DNA of 64,000 nucleotides from positions 146,892,496 through 146,956,495 of the forward strand of contig RSEF01000001.1 in the NCBI GenBank assembly GCA_003993805.1. Direction: 5' to 3'. The stretch is from Himantopus leucocephalus. Taxonomy: Eukaryota > Chordata > Aves > Charadriiformes > Recurvirostridae. The notes under the pieces were generated by a model. The model did no database searches. It saw only the letters and a list, made by a program, of their open reading frames with translations, and was not told the origin of the DNA. The position numbers and the translations under genes were made by a program. Positions 49,926-61,979 of this stretch are shown here, piece by piece. Each line of letters starts with the position of its first letter. Positions within the stretch are counted from its first letter, which is position 1.

Positions 49926-51764
49926 TTGCTTTCAAAACTGTTCATCACTAGTAGTCATGAACCTTCCTTTGAAGCATCTGATACTCAGCTGTGTAAGACA
50001 TGGTATACCAGCTACTTTACACCTCTTCAGATCCCACAGCCTGTTCTAATTGAGTGAGTAGTGCAGGGCACAGAGGCGTGCTAGCAGTTTGTCTGTATGC
50101 AAAGGTAGGCAAGGTATGCAAGGTGCCTGTGTCTGAGCATGAAAAAGTCCACATGGAGCAGCACACTGACAGTAAGACAGCTTTAAAGCTTACCTCAAAG
50201 GATAGTAAAGACTTATCCCTGAGGCATCTTCTGGCTAGTCCCATATGGCTGTTCCTGTCTGTTTACCAGAAGAACTCTTCTAGTGGGATTTTTAAACAAA
50301 CAGCACCATAGTTTGAAATAAGGAAAAAGAAATAACCATGCACAAAGAAATTCAGACATTCACCATTTTGTCCAGATATCATTTGATGGCCCGTCTTTGA
50401 TGAAGCAGTTTTTGTTACAGCATCTCAAGTTGAAACTGCATTCATCCTATTATTGAAAAATCATATGTACATTCTCAAATGTATGCAGGGTGAAAGGGAG
50501 AAATGGTTGAATACATTAAGATAATTTAAAATGCATATATTAGCAATTTTTTTGAAGATGATGTCTCTAATTTTTGTACTGACATATCAAGTATGATATA
50601 GTTGCATCAATCTCAAGAGGCAATTTAGAGATTTAACATTAATTCCTAATTAACTGGTAATATTTCCTTATACTTTTTTGAGATCATTTCCACTGATATG
50701 CAATTGTTTATCTGTACTTGGGTTCCCATAGTGACACAATTCAAAATGTTTCTCTAAGAATACAGATTAATAATTGTTCTGGAGAGTGAAAATTATTACG
50801 GACTATGGAATGGCAGGTTAGAGGAAAAATAAACTATAAGCAAAGAGCAGCAATAATGACAAGGTATTAGTATGGATCAGAACAAGGCAGAGGTGTATTC
50901 CAGTTGGGTGCAAGAAATGCTGCTCAATTGTTTGAAATCTTCCATAACTACGGGAAAGAGTCAACAGCATGTTACAGGTTATATTAGAACAGAAAACATT
51001 GCAATCACTAATGAAATGGAGGGAGGAGGAAACAAAAAAGACGAGAAACAGAAAAATGAGGTCAGGTTTTAAATATGTAGACTGATGCCTGTGAGGGGAA
51101 TAATTCAAAACATCGATATTCACTTGTGTGGAATATTTTAAAATATGTAGAGTTAAAAATATTCTAACTTGTGCCTGAAAATCAAAATAGATATCTGCTT
51201 GCAATGCAATATTGCCATATAAAACACTGCGATTGTGAGGAGTGATAGTCTTGTAACACCTGTCAAGGGGGTAAAATCTTCTGTTTATCACAGTGGCAAA
51301 CATCAGCTACTGCACTGCATACATATCCAAGCACTTCTGCAGAAGAAAGGTGTCTGTGAAGGATTTTTGAGAAGATAAAAGAAGAGGAGGTAATTTGGAT
51401 ACTTTTATTAGGTGAAAAGCTACTGAAAGCAGACTATTATTAATGTGTTTTATAAACCCTCCCTTGTCTTTGCAACTGGAAGACATGAGGACACTCTAGG
51501 ACACACGAAAAGCTGTATTTCAGGTAGGGCTACACAGCTAGATGTGCTTAAAATAAGAACCCTTCTCCCTTTCTCAGACCTTTGACAAAAAAAATTAAAC
51601 ATGCAGTCCACATGTATTGACATTTTTAGTTCCTGAACAAGTATTTCTTAAGCATGTATCCCATCTAATATGAGACAACCTATCAATGACCTTTCTCCCT
51701 TCCACCGTCTTTCCAAACCCCAAATTTTTTATGCTATTGTCTACAGAAACATGTAAGAGACTTT
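49926..51764. other. Spacer, no gene recognised
   Basis: AT-rich sequence. A minus-strand ATG frame of 161 codons at 50818-51303 is rich in hydrophobic and Phe/Leu codons, as expected from AT-rich DNA, and matches nothing I know. Confidence 0.5.
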
Positions 51765-52109
51765 GAGAGAATGGTCTTTGTTAAGTCTTAAGATGAGCAG
51801 GCTAAAGGGGGGATCTTATTGCTGTCTTCAACCAGCTAATGGGAGGCTAGAGAAAAGACAGAGCCACACCCTTCTTTAAGATGCATGGTGAAAATTATGA
51901 CAGGCAAGAGACATCCCTTGCAACAAGGGGAATTCTGATTAGACGTTATGAAAAAATCTGTGAGACCTTTTCCTTCAAGATATTCAGAACTTGACTGGTG
52001 AAGGCCTTGAGAAATGTGATCTAACATGTACCTGACTTCAGCGTGGGCCCTGCTTCGAGCAGGACCTCTATAGAGGTCCCTTCCATCCTAAGTTATTCTG
52101 TGGTTCTAA
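51765..52109 (+). mobile_element. Old CR1 LINE, 3'-terminal fragment
   Basis: About 345 bp, recognisable by AAAGGGGGGATCTTATTGCTGTC (the GDLI codons of ORF2), then GGAATTCTGATTAGACGTTATG, AGGACCTCTATAGAGGTC, CTTCCATCC and a decayed terminal octamer region at 52092-52109. It is 5'-truncated, well diverged and not coding. The left end is approximate. Confidence 0.85.
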
Positions 52110-53264
52110 CAAGCATCTGGAGGAGAAACCCACACACCAAATACCCTTCATAAGACAACAGTGTTCACAGGGTAAAAGTGAGTGATGTATCTGGGAGCAG
52201 ACATGGCTCCAGTTCATCAGACAAGTATGTCAATCGCTGCACCTTATTGCCAGACTTTGCATTTGCCATAGCTTTTTCATTAATGCATCCAGAGTAGGAT
52301 TCTGTCTTTTTGCCATGGTGATGGCAACAGGATTTGAAAAGCCATAATAAAAAGCTAAACTATTTCCATAGGTAAAGAGGAGTACCCCTCTTGCTGTCTA
52401 TCTTCAGGCTTATTTTGCTAATTTTTAATAAGAGCTTCTTAAGTCAGAAAAAAAAAAAATAGTTTCTTTGACAAACATGTGGTCCATTTTCTCAGCTGCA
52501 ATAAGGTCTTATTAATAAGATTCACAATACAAATATGAGATACTTTTGCTGATTTGAAGGAGCTTATAGCAGCAACGATAGCAAATTTTACTCACATGTC
52601 ACAAGGCTAATATACAACCATAAAATTAACCTTTCCTGCCAAATGGCAAGGGCTCTGCCTGGTATCAAGCTGAATTCAGCACAATACAAAAAAGGAATTT
52701 GCAGGCAAATGCTCTAAAACCCAAATTGTTATAGATGTATTAAAATAGCATCAAGTGTTCCACACAAAAGTGGATTTAACAAAGAGCAAGAAAAAGCTCA
52801 CAAATCCTTCAGCCACCACATTCAAGGACAATTTATACCACCCACACGTATAAATACAAAAGCCCATATTAAAATAAGGGCAAGGTTGATTCACAAACCC
52901 ATGAGAAATATTTGTGTTATACTAGAAGTGAACTATTGGGGTGGCATGGGCTTAAAGTGGTAAATAAAGTGATTTCTTTGCCATATCTCTGGCACAGTAG
53001 AGGTTCTGGCTTTGTTCCTATTTATCTTGTGCAGCTATAGCAGCTAAATCCCTTGTTGTTCCCAGCACCACAGCAGATTCTTAGACAGGAATTTTGCAGT
53101 GGTTTCCTGCTGAACGCAGCCTCCCACTCCCACAGGTGCAGGCATGGGGCTTGGAAGCCCCGGGCACATCTGACAAGAGCTTATGATGACAGGAAAGGGA
53201 GAGGAAGCTCAGCTGTCACTCCTCTGTTGCTGGAAACTGGATACTAATGGTGGAAAATGGGAGC
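52110..53264. other. Spacer, no gene recognised
   Basis: Sequence between a CR1 3' end and the LTR. It contains an A12-13 run near 52447. A more GC-rich patch at 53050-53260 has no identifiable feature. Confidence 0.5.
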
Positions 53265-53269
53265 CAGGG

Positions 53270-53906
53270 TGTTATAATTTAAGAAACCCACAACAATTTA
53301 TTGTCATTTAGGCAATTATTGTATCACTCAATGACCCCTCCCCACCCAGGAAGGGGAATCGGGGAAAAACAAGGAAACACAAGGGTTGAAATATAAATAG
53401 ATTTAATAGGATAAGACTCAATAATTAACATTAATAATACTAAAGAACCAGTATTGATTCCAACACCAATATAAAATATACAAGGCTTATACTCAGCCAA
53501 TTCTATCCGTATGAAGCTGTGCACTCCCAGCAGTGGACAGCAAACATCGGACACTGCGAGCGCTACGGCTTCAGGAGGAAGGGAAGAGCTCAGGGGTCTG
53601 GCACCGGGGCACAAAGTTCTGTGGATTGTCACCATCAGGGGAGAGAGAGTACTTTCTAATTTATATTGAATGTGATGTTCATGGTATGAAATAATCCTGT
53701 TGGCCAGCTTGCGTCAAGTGCCCGGGTCTTGCTCCTCCTTGTCCCTGTACCTGGCGAGCTTGAAAACACTGAGACCTTGAAACCCACATACCATAGCTGG
53801 CTATAAAGTAAATATTTTCACAAGTTCAGACAGTAGAGTCTTCTAAAAGTGCAGTTTTCCCAAGCATTAGAAGATAAATTAGTCCTGTGTCACTCAAACT
53901 GGGACA
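53270..53906 (-). mobile_element. Solo LTR of an endogenous retrovirus, minus strand
   Basis: Read on the minus strand, the element starts TGTCCCAGTTTGAGTGAC, as the widespread avian LTR class beginning TGTCCTGGTTTG does. It continues through TTTACTTTATAGCCAGC, the segment AGCAAGACCCGGGCACTTG and AACATCACATTCAATATAA. A poly(A) signal ATTAAA follows (plus coordinates 53402-53407), and the element ends in ...TTATAACA. Length is 637 bp with TG...CA ends. The flanks are CAGGG (53265-53269) and CGGGG (53907-53911): a 5-bp target-site duplication with one change that could be CpG decay. No retroviral genes or second LTR are nearby. The 103-codon frame inside is incidental. Confidence 0.88.
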
Positions 53907-53911
53907 CGGGG

Positions 53912-56900
53912 TTGGACATATCATGCCACACCTTCTGACATGGCATCAGATCCCCAGACATCCCTGGACAACCAACTTGGCGGTCCCAGTTGCACCTTGT
54001 AACTGCACTGTGCCAGGCAGGCAGAAGGGGACAGACAGCCACAGGGCATGTCTTTTTTTTCTGCATGGCAGCACCTCAGCACAAGCTACAGAAGCAGCAG
54101 AGGCAATCAAAAGCTGAAGAGGAGGGAGGGTACAAAGTGAATGGAACGAGGAGGGTAGCAAGCTTAGGAAGAGGGACAGCAGTGTGAGGTGAAGGCTCTG
54201 CTTACTAGAAGAAGAATACTGCTGAGTAAGAGGGAGGCACTGGGTCAGAGAGCCTGTGGGATTGACAGAAAGACCAAGCTTGAGGTGCCCACTGCGAGGA
54301 AAAAGCAGGTTTTGATGGCAGCTGTTGATGATGGCTCAATGCATCAGACCTCAAGGACTGCTACTTAAACAATGATCTGCTGCCTGCCCTGAGAAGCTCA
54401 AAAAGGAGAAACTAAAGGAGCACCAAAGTAAGGCACAAGAATGAGGAAGAATAAACCCACCTTTTGTTAGAGTATTGTGAAGTATTCACCATCTGATATA
54501 ACGGTACTCTGGATGAATAGCTTGATATGTTTCTTCTTATCCAACCAAGGCACAATCTTCCACTCTTACAATTGCCCATGAAAACTAATTTAAAAAAAAA
54601 CCTATGAATCTATCAATACTATGACAAACAAAAGGATAAGATGAAACACTGAAAAAAGATTGTGGTAAAAGCTTTTGCTGGATGGATTAATAAATTTGCT
54701 GACGTTTCTCTACCTCTTGTACATACAGTTGATACACTGTGGGCTCAGAGCACTCAGAGACCTGTGGTGCAGATCTCTGCACAGGAAAATAGTACATTGG
54801 CAGGAGTCTGTAAGAAGGTATTTTATCTCCTTCCACATGCCTAAAATACCAGTGAAAAGCCCCAGGAATCCTGTATACAGCATGTGGATGAAAGAAAGTG
54901 GAGCCGAGCTATGGTTCTGCTAGTCATGCTGTAAAATTTGTTAGATTATTTCTTCCTGTGGTATAAAATAGGGTTGTCCCTAGGCCACTCTGCCAGATTA
55001 ATTGGCTTATTTGCTTTGAATCAAGGAGTCACAGCCAGTTTCTTGGCCTTATTTTTTCTCTTCAGTGCTCCTTACACACTGCTGCATCTGCATTCAGCTG
55101 GGACAAAGTGGGAAAGGTAGCCTCCAGTTAATAGAGGAGAAAACAAGGGGCCAGCTCGGTTCCTATAGAAATCAGCAAGAGTAATGACACTGACTCCAAT
55201 GGGCCCTCAATTATCGGGAAAAGAAGGTTTTTGAAGAGATAATTACTGCTACAGGTCTCAGAGTGTTATTTAATTACCCATAATGGTAATCATAGCCACT
55301 ATGCACCATTTCATTCTTCCATTCTTCAGTATATATCAAACACTTCGCAAAACTGTGAGCACAGGAACAAAACACAAACAAGTGTAAGGAGGTCTAATTA
55401 GTGAGCTGATGTCTCAATCACTCACCAGGCTGATCATTATCAGACTCGGTAATTTCCCTGGCTATTCTATTGCGATTTCCAAAAGAAAAAAAAAAAAAAG
55501 GACTCGGTGTCCTCAAAACAAAGGACAGATTCTGCCACACTTACTCCTGCTGAACAATACTATGTCCCACAAGCTCTTCATGCAAGTCATCTGAGAAAAG
55601 GGATTTGTCATTTCTTACAAGTAACAGGGGCTTCAGTAAAACACGTGCCTAGCAAAGTATAACAACGTGAGCGGAGGTGGAAGAAAAAATCCTGCATAAA
55701 TCTAGATCATGCTTAATGATCTCTTTTTCATGTGACAGCAGTGATCTCACTGGTCACCTGGACACGTGGTATGCAAATTCAGAAGTACCAGAGTGAGAAC
55801 ATCAGGTCTTGAGTGCAACCTGTCCTAATACTTGACACGCACAAAAGTATTGGTGTATCTCTTTGACGTGGTGGTATGACATAGCACAGATTATAAGATC
55901 ATTTCCACTGTTGCATGCCCAGTTTGACTTTGGGAGTGAAACAATAACCTCTTTCACAACATTTTTACATCCTGCTTAAGGAAAAAGAAATGTTTTTCAA
56001 GCTCTGAATAGCTACAAGTCTGGAGAAAACTGGACCCTCAAGCTAAAGTACTTATTCCTCCCAACCAATTCCCTAATTCAGTCTTATTCACCAGTTCAGA
56101 AGGATCCTGAATATCCTGCTTTCATACTGAAGATCATTTCCTCGGCATTGCAAACAGAGCATTCAGAAGTCTCATTACAAAGAGTCTCTCTGAGCAGCGG
56201 AGCCCATAGCCTCACGCAGAATCTCAATTCCTTTTTTAATCTGCACAAATAACTGAAAACCTTTCAGGCAACAACTTTCAAATTTTTTCTCCTTAGGTAT
56301 TCGCTCAGCTGGAAATGTTAATCTCAAAACTCATGTTTCTATTTTCAACATCTTTCTGAGAGTTGTTTTTTTTGGTGGGAGCTTCTGAGATAACACCATC
56401 TTTTTACAAATTAATCTTTGAAATCGTTTTCCCAAAGAGTGTCTATTTAGATTTCTTGATGTTGTCGGTTTCATTGTAACAATATCCTGATTTTAATCTC
56501 CAACTATGCCTTCTTTCTAAGGTGATGCTTCAGGTTATATCACTAACCTTTTCAATAGATTAGGGAGTCAGAGGTAGGAAAATGTAAGCATTAAGTCTCT
56601 CCCTTATTTTCTGACATTCTGACAGCAGATAAATTCAGATTGCTTCTTTTCCTTTTGGGGATGTTTGGGATACTCAGAAATTCTTCCAGGTATCAAGGAT
56701 TAGACTCTGTATAAAATGCAAAACCTTTCTGATTCCCCTTTGGAACCAAACTGAGTCTACTTAGGTGCGTGAAGAGTTCATCCCCTGAGAAAATACAAGA
56801 CAACAGGAGGATGAGAGGTGTCACACTCTCTATGAGGAGAGACTCAAACCGTCCAGCTTGTCAAAGATACCTTTATCACTCCCACCATGTTTATACCCCT

Positions 56901-58152
56901 GTTGCTAAATAACAATGCCACTCAAAGGATGTGGATAGGGCTATTTAGTGGTGAGGTGAGTTTAGACTGGAGGCACATGAACAAGTAATATTCCTAAAAT
57001 CCTCAAGTCCCCACAACATTGGGTTATAAGAAAGAGGGACACAATTACAGCAAGTAAAGCAGGGATCCTAGTCCAGTGCTCAATAAAGGCTCAGTAGTCA
57101 ATACTTCTAAAAAGCACTAAACCAGCAAAGCCAGATTGTATTCTACATGACAAGGAGCACAGCTCAGCTCCTGCTATCATATACCAGGACTGATACCTTA
57201 CCACAAGCCAAGACACTATAGGGCAGCCAGTTTTTCAGAGTACCAGCTCAAAATGTTACTGACATTTAAAAGTCTACACTAATTAAAAGACCTGTTTTTT
57301 CTAACTTTCTACAGTAGTAGTCGTCTGTTTTTCCCACTGGTATTTCATAGGAATGGATGGAGTCCTTCCTGACAGTCAGGGTCCTCACACCACTCTTTTC
57401 AGGGGCTCATGAGCATGTTTTTTTGCACCAGTTTCCTAGATAGGGCCAGTGGCTCCATGGCTGTTTAACAGTAGAACTGATAAAAGTTGCAAAAAGATCT
57501 TACGATAATGTCAGGGCTAATTTGTATGTGTAAAGGTTTGAGAATGCACCTGGCATGAAGATGGACGGAAAGGCTTTTGCATCATCAGTCCAGCATAAAA
57601 TCCGCCTGGTTTTAACAAAGCTAAGGCTACTAGTGGAGTGGTATGGGGGCTTAAAAAAAAAAAAAAAAAAAGCANGGTAGTTATTCACAGAGCTGCCGAG
57701 CGCTCACTGACTTCTACCAATGAGGCACCATTAGTTCCTCTCTTACAATGATAATTTCAAACAGAAACACACAAACCCAACTCCTTCCACGAACCTAAAA
57801 AATCTATATTAACATCTGGTTATATAAGGCAATGGCCCACAGATCTAAAGAAAATGATTTTTCCTTGTGTCTGCATATGTTTCTTGCTGGGCCACATGGA
57901 TCAGAGGAATACCTGAACAGAGGAACATCTAATGGGAATGGTGATTGAAAGAAGGTTGGAGAGTTTCCCTTTGAAAGCAAAACACCACTCTACATTTTGA
58001 AAATCATTAACTTCAGTATTAACACCATTATTTACACACACACACTGAAGAGATGAGTTTTTTGATATCTGACTTCTGTCAGAAAAGCTGATTTGCACAA
58101 TTTTATGTGCCCTGAGTTCCAAAATACACTGTGGAGGTATATGTTTATACAT
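53912..58152. other. Spacer, no gene recognised
   Basis: No recognisable exon or transposon. It includes an A15 run near 55485-55499, and A19 at 57653-57671 with a single N at 57675. A purine-rich patch at 54060-54430 has no identifiable feature. Confidence 0.5.
57653..57675 (+). repeat. Poly(A) tract of 19 nt followed by a single N
   Basis: A19 at 57653-57671, then GCA and a single N at 57675. It is the third instance in the window of a single-N join at a homopolymer, so local length is unreliable. Confidence 0.9.
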
Positions 58153-58258
58153 TCATAGAATCATAAAATGGTTTGGGTTGGAAGGAACCTTCTAGTTCTA
58201 CCCCCCTGCATGGGCAGGAACACCTCCCACTAGACGAGGTTGCTCAAAGCCCCATCCA
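58153..58258 (-). mobile_element. CR1 LINE, 106-bp 3' tail
   Basis: The reverse complement of the CR1 3' terminus. Octamer remnants (TCATAGAATCATA) are at 58153, then GGTTTGGGTTGGAAGGAACC, a CCCCTGCATGGGCAGGAACACC segment and GGTTGCTCAAAGCCCCATCC. It is a very short 5'-truncated insertion with no coding content. Confidence 0.95.
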
Positions 58259-60484
58259 AAATTCTTCTTACTAAAGCAAATGGTTAAAGATATCTCATTT
58301 TAAGGACAAAACAAAAAAGTAGACCTTTTATTTCATCAAGTAAAAATTCCCCTTCCAGTGGTCTCTGTTTGGCCAAGGTTTTCACAACTCTCTCTGAATC
58401 CTGGGTAGATTTACTGGCTTAATTAAGGTTTTAAAGGGACAATGTCTGACAAAATAATTTTCTTCTTTCTGAAGAATTCATTCCTGTTTTCTGACCTGGA
58501 AAATCCTATTGTATTCTAGAATTCATACCTGTTTAGCCTTACTATTTCTGTTTGTTTTTATCCTGGCACCCAATCTGACCCCTTATAGGTCTTGCATTGG
58601 AAAAGACAGTAAATTATGAATCCATACAACAGATAACATGAATGACGTTTGAAATGTAATTTCATTGCATTTGAAAGCTAAATATCACCCAAAGTTTGCT
58701 TTCCTGTGATGGAGATGTAATTAATTATACCCATTAATGAAAGAAATGGGCATACTTTTTTCCATCTGGGAGGTCAAAATATTGCAAATCTGCCTCCCCA
58801 AAGTCCTCATACCCTGCATAAGATAAACTCTGTCCCTGAGAGTCAGCACAGCTTTGGGTATAAATATGGTAAGTGCCATTCAGACATAGACAAAGGAATG
58901 TAATGAATTTTGCTTTATTGACTTCTTGGGGAACAGTGGCTTTTAGCCTTGCTAAATTCCAGATGGAAAGTTGTTCTGAGTTCTCCAGTGCAGTCCTCCA
59001 CTCTGCAGCACAGGTAAAGTTTCATGCTGAGGGCAGAACATACCAAGGCCATGGGTTTTGCTGAATGCCTGAACACCTCTATGCCACCAGCTGCTTAAAA
59101 GCATTTGAAGATTGCTGGCCTTTTCATAGAGATGGCTCTCCCTTCATATAGGAGGAGACCTAGTAACTACGTTACTGGTTATTACACTTTGAAAAAAATA
59201 TTCTATTTTCTTTTATTTTGACTGAAGTTCTCTGCTAAATTAAATACAGTTTATGTCTTGCCAATACCATAATATTATTAAACTTTCCTAGTCAAACTCG
59301 CTGCTGGTGTGGATGTGCTAACCCAGTTTTGTTGCTATTTGAGAAAATGATACACATTTTTCTATACATCATGAAGAAGAAATGTATATGTTTTTTTTCT
59401 ATTAATTTTCCATGAAAATCAAGTCTACATTTTCCAGTATGTTTCTCTCATCTGCAAAGCAGAAGCATTTTCAGGATATCAGTGATGTCAAAGGTTTTGC
59501 AAGAGTGAGGTGTTGGCAGCTGGCCTCTTAGTCCCTGCCTCTCCAGACAGACACTTTCCTGCTTAAAGATGCTAAGATTTATGCTTAGTAAAGTAGTATG
59601 TAAACTGACCCAGGGGGGCTGATTGATGCTCCAACCTGCAGGTATTACATTTCAGACCTGGTGAGTTTTGAGAAAGGCAAGAAAATTCTTCCTGTCTGGC
59701 TACAAAGACAGAAAATTCACACAGAAGGGCTTGCAAACCGATGCTTTCAAGAAAAACCAGTAAAGTCCAGCACAGTTAATTGTTAAATGCAGGACCCCCC
59801 CATCTACTTTGGGAACAGATCTCCCCAGACAATCATCATCATAGAAGCACTTTAATGGTATTTTTTACTGCATGCATATATTTTTGCATTAATACATTCC
59901 CAAAGTATTTTGAATTACTATTCCAGTTCCTTGTGCCCTTGGTGGATCCATTTGACATTTAAAATTCAATCTCTATTGAGGATGCACATGGGTGAAATTT
60001 ATTACATAATGAATATGAAAGGCAATAACGCACAAACTTATCCCTACAGTGTCTTTATCCTCAAAGGGAGATTCAGATCCATGTAAGGCAAGGTGGAAAA
60101 TGTTTGCCAAATACTAAGTGACAAAAAAACTTCCTCTTCCTCTTTAAAGAATTTGCCAATAGATGAAACTAAGTCTTGTGAGAGGTTATCTGTTATTTAC
60201 CATAATCATTTGGGACTTTTTTTAGATCAAAACAAATTGATTCAGATTCTAATTGTTGATGCTGGAAAGCATGAAAATATCCTTTTCTTGATTGATTTCC
60301 ACACTGCTCCACTGAGTGAAAGTGTTAACACAACACAGGCAGGGAACACAGAAAAGATTAGTAATGTTCTGCCAAAGTTTTCATCCACAAAGAGCCCCAT
60401 ATGTCTTCAGTCTGATTCATCTTTCATTTTAGTTCAAGATAATTCAGCTAGGTGAAAAAGTAACAAGAGGAAACCACTAATAAG
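58259..60484. other. Spacer, no gene recognised
   Basis: AT-rich sequence with no element or exon recognised. A 120-codon plus-strand frame at 60093-60455 ends just before the ancient LINE remnant. It is lysine/serine-rich, matches nothing I know and is not annotated. Confidence 0.5.
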
Positions 60485-61830
60485 ACTAACTGCTATTCTC
60501 ATCAGCCTCTTTGCACAATCCTATCATCTGCCATTGTATCTTTGCAAATCTCAGTATTGCAGGCTCCTTCAGCAAGTCTTCATAGGCAGCAATAATTTTC
60601 ATTATGTTGAATAATTTTATACTGTCATCAGATTTTGTTACCTCTTCATTCATGCTGTTTTCCTGATCATTTATAAAAACATTGAGTGGCACAGATGAAA
60701 GTGGGACCTCGTGCTCAACCTTTCTTTCTGCTCTGAAAACTATCCATTTATTTATTTTTGTTGCTTTCTGGCTTTTAAGTAGTTATTAATTCATGAGACC
60801 ACCTTCCTTTTTCATTCTCTGGCTGTTTCATTTCTTTAAGAGCATCTGCTGACGGACCTTGCCAAAGCTTTTTCAAAATTCATGTACACTAGATAAAACA
60901 GACCCTCTTTTTGCTGCACCTCTTGAGCCTTTCAAAACTAAAGATTTTGTAAGGTATTACTTTCTTCTACAAAATTCTAATATACTCCTTATCATTATAT
61001 TAATATTTATTTGTGTGTCCATTCATTTTATTCTTTGATATTATTTTTACCAACTGACAGATATCTTCCTTTGTAATATGTAGTTCTCTAGAACATCCTT
61101 AGAATCATTTTAAATGAATTAGTATTGTCCCTTCATGTTTGTCTGGTACTGTCCTTCAGTAATCCTTCTATGCTTATGCCAGCTATCAGCCCCATGGACT
61201 CTCTGGCAGGATTCCTACTTCCGATGTGTTTTTTAAAGTCTTCTTTTTAAGGCAGTTTAAATGCTTTTAGCAATTTTCTCATCAAAATCTCTTTTGGCTT
61301 GCCTTGCTATGAATTAACTTTTAACTTCCCCAAGTTCATGTCTATTTCTACTTTCCTCATTTGAGCAGACTTTTAAAGATGTCTTCTTACTTTCAAGATC
61401 TTCCTTCTTTTGCTTCTCTTAGTATGGCCTTTTTTCTTTTTGAAGATCCTCTTCAAGTCCTTTCTGATTTATGATACACTTAGTCTGAACCTAAATCATT
61501 GATTTGCCATGCACATTGGCTCTGACACAAAAAATTAGTCTGAGCCTTCAGTCTCCATGCTTTCTGCAATATTTTTAGCCGCTTTTTAGTTAATCATCTT
61601 CTCACTTTTGGGTAGCTTTACTATTATGCCAATTTTGGGGTTTTTTCACTTACCAGGATATTGAATCTGACTACGCTGTTATAGGTGGTTGGCAATTATG
61701 TCCTAAACCAGTCCCTGTACATTGTCCAAGATTAAATCAGGAGCTGCTTTTCTACAGGCAGGATAATGTGCTCTAAGGATTATATGTAATGGTGTTTGCA
61801 TACTTAACCAGTGCATCATGGTAATATAAC
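60485..61830 (-). mobile_element. Very old CR1/L3-like LINE remnant, minus strand (endonuclease end to reverse transcriptase)
   Basis: A 1.35-kb heavily decayed but collinear LINE read right to left. Plus-strand landmarks show the order. AGATTAAATCAGGAGCTGC near 61730 comes from the endonuclease C-terminal region. TCCCCAAGTTCATGTC near 61328 follows, then ATGTGTCC-like sequence and TTTATTCTTTGATATTATTTT near 61030. CCTTGCCAAAGCTTTTTCAAA near 60859 comes from RT (the 'TKAFDKVP' region in reverse). A minus-strand frame at 60486-60692 holds VFINDQENSMNEEVTKSDDSIKLFN. That is the FINDLE...KFADDTKLF core with the second catalytic aspartate replaced by serine. The same family occurs at 47770-48640. 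Boundaries are approximate and the family name rests on remembered consensus. Confidence 0.75.
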
Positions 61831-61979
61831 CTTTCTGAATCTAAAATGGACCAGGGAAGTTACAAAAATTTGATATTATTCATGTGTTTTCTTCTTTGCC
61901 TCAGTCTACTGACAAGGTCTCCCAGGCATATGGAGAAAGTTCTCATACCCTTTCTGGGAAATCAGCACATCTGACTGCC

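Noticed and set aside
50818..51303. 161-codon frame with membrane-like hydrophobic stretches
   Set aside because: The hydrophobicity follows from AT-rich codons (Phe, Leu, Ile). There is no known motif and the frame lies in ordinary spacer.
53324..53635. 103-codon minus-strand frame
   Set aside because: It lies wholly inside the minus-strand solo LTR and is incidental.
60093..60455. 120-codon plus-strand frame
   Set aside because: No motif or homolog recognised. It abuts an ancient LINE remnant on the other strand, and chance is the simplest explanation.
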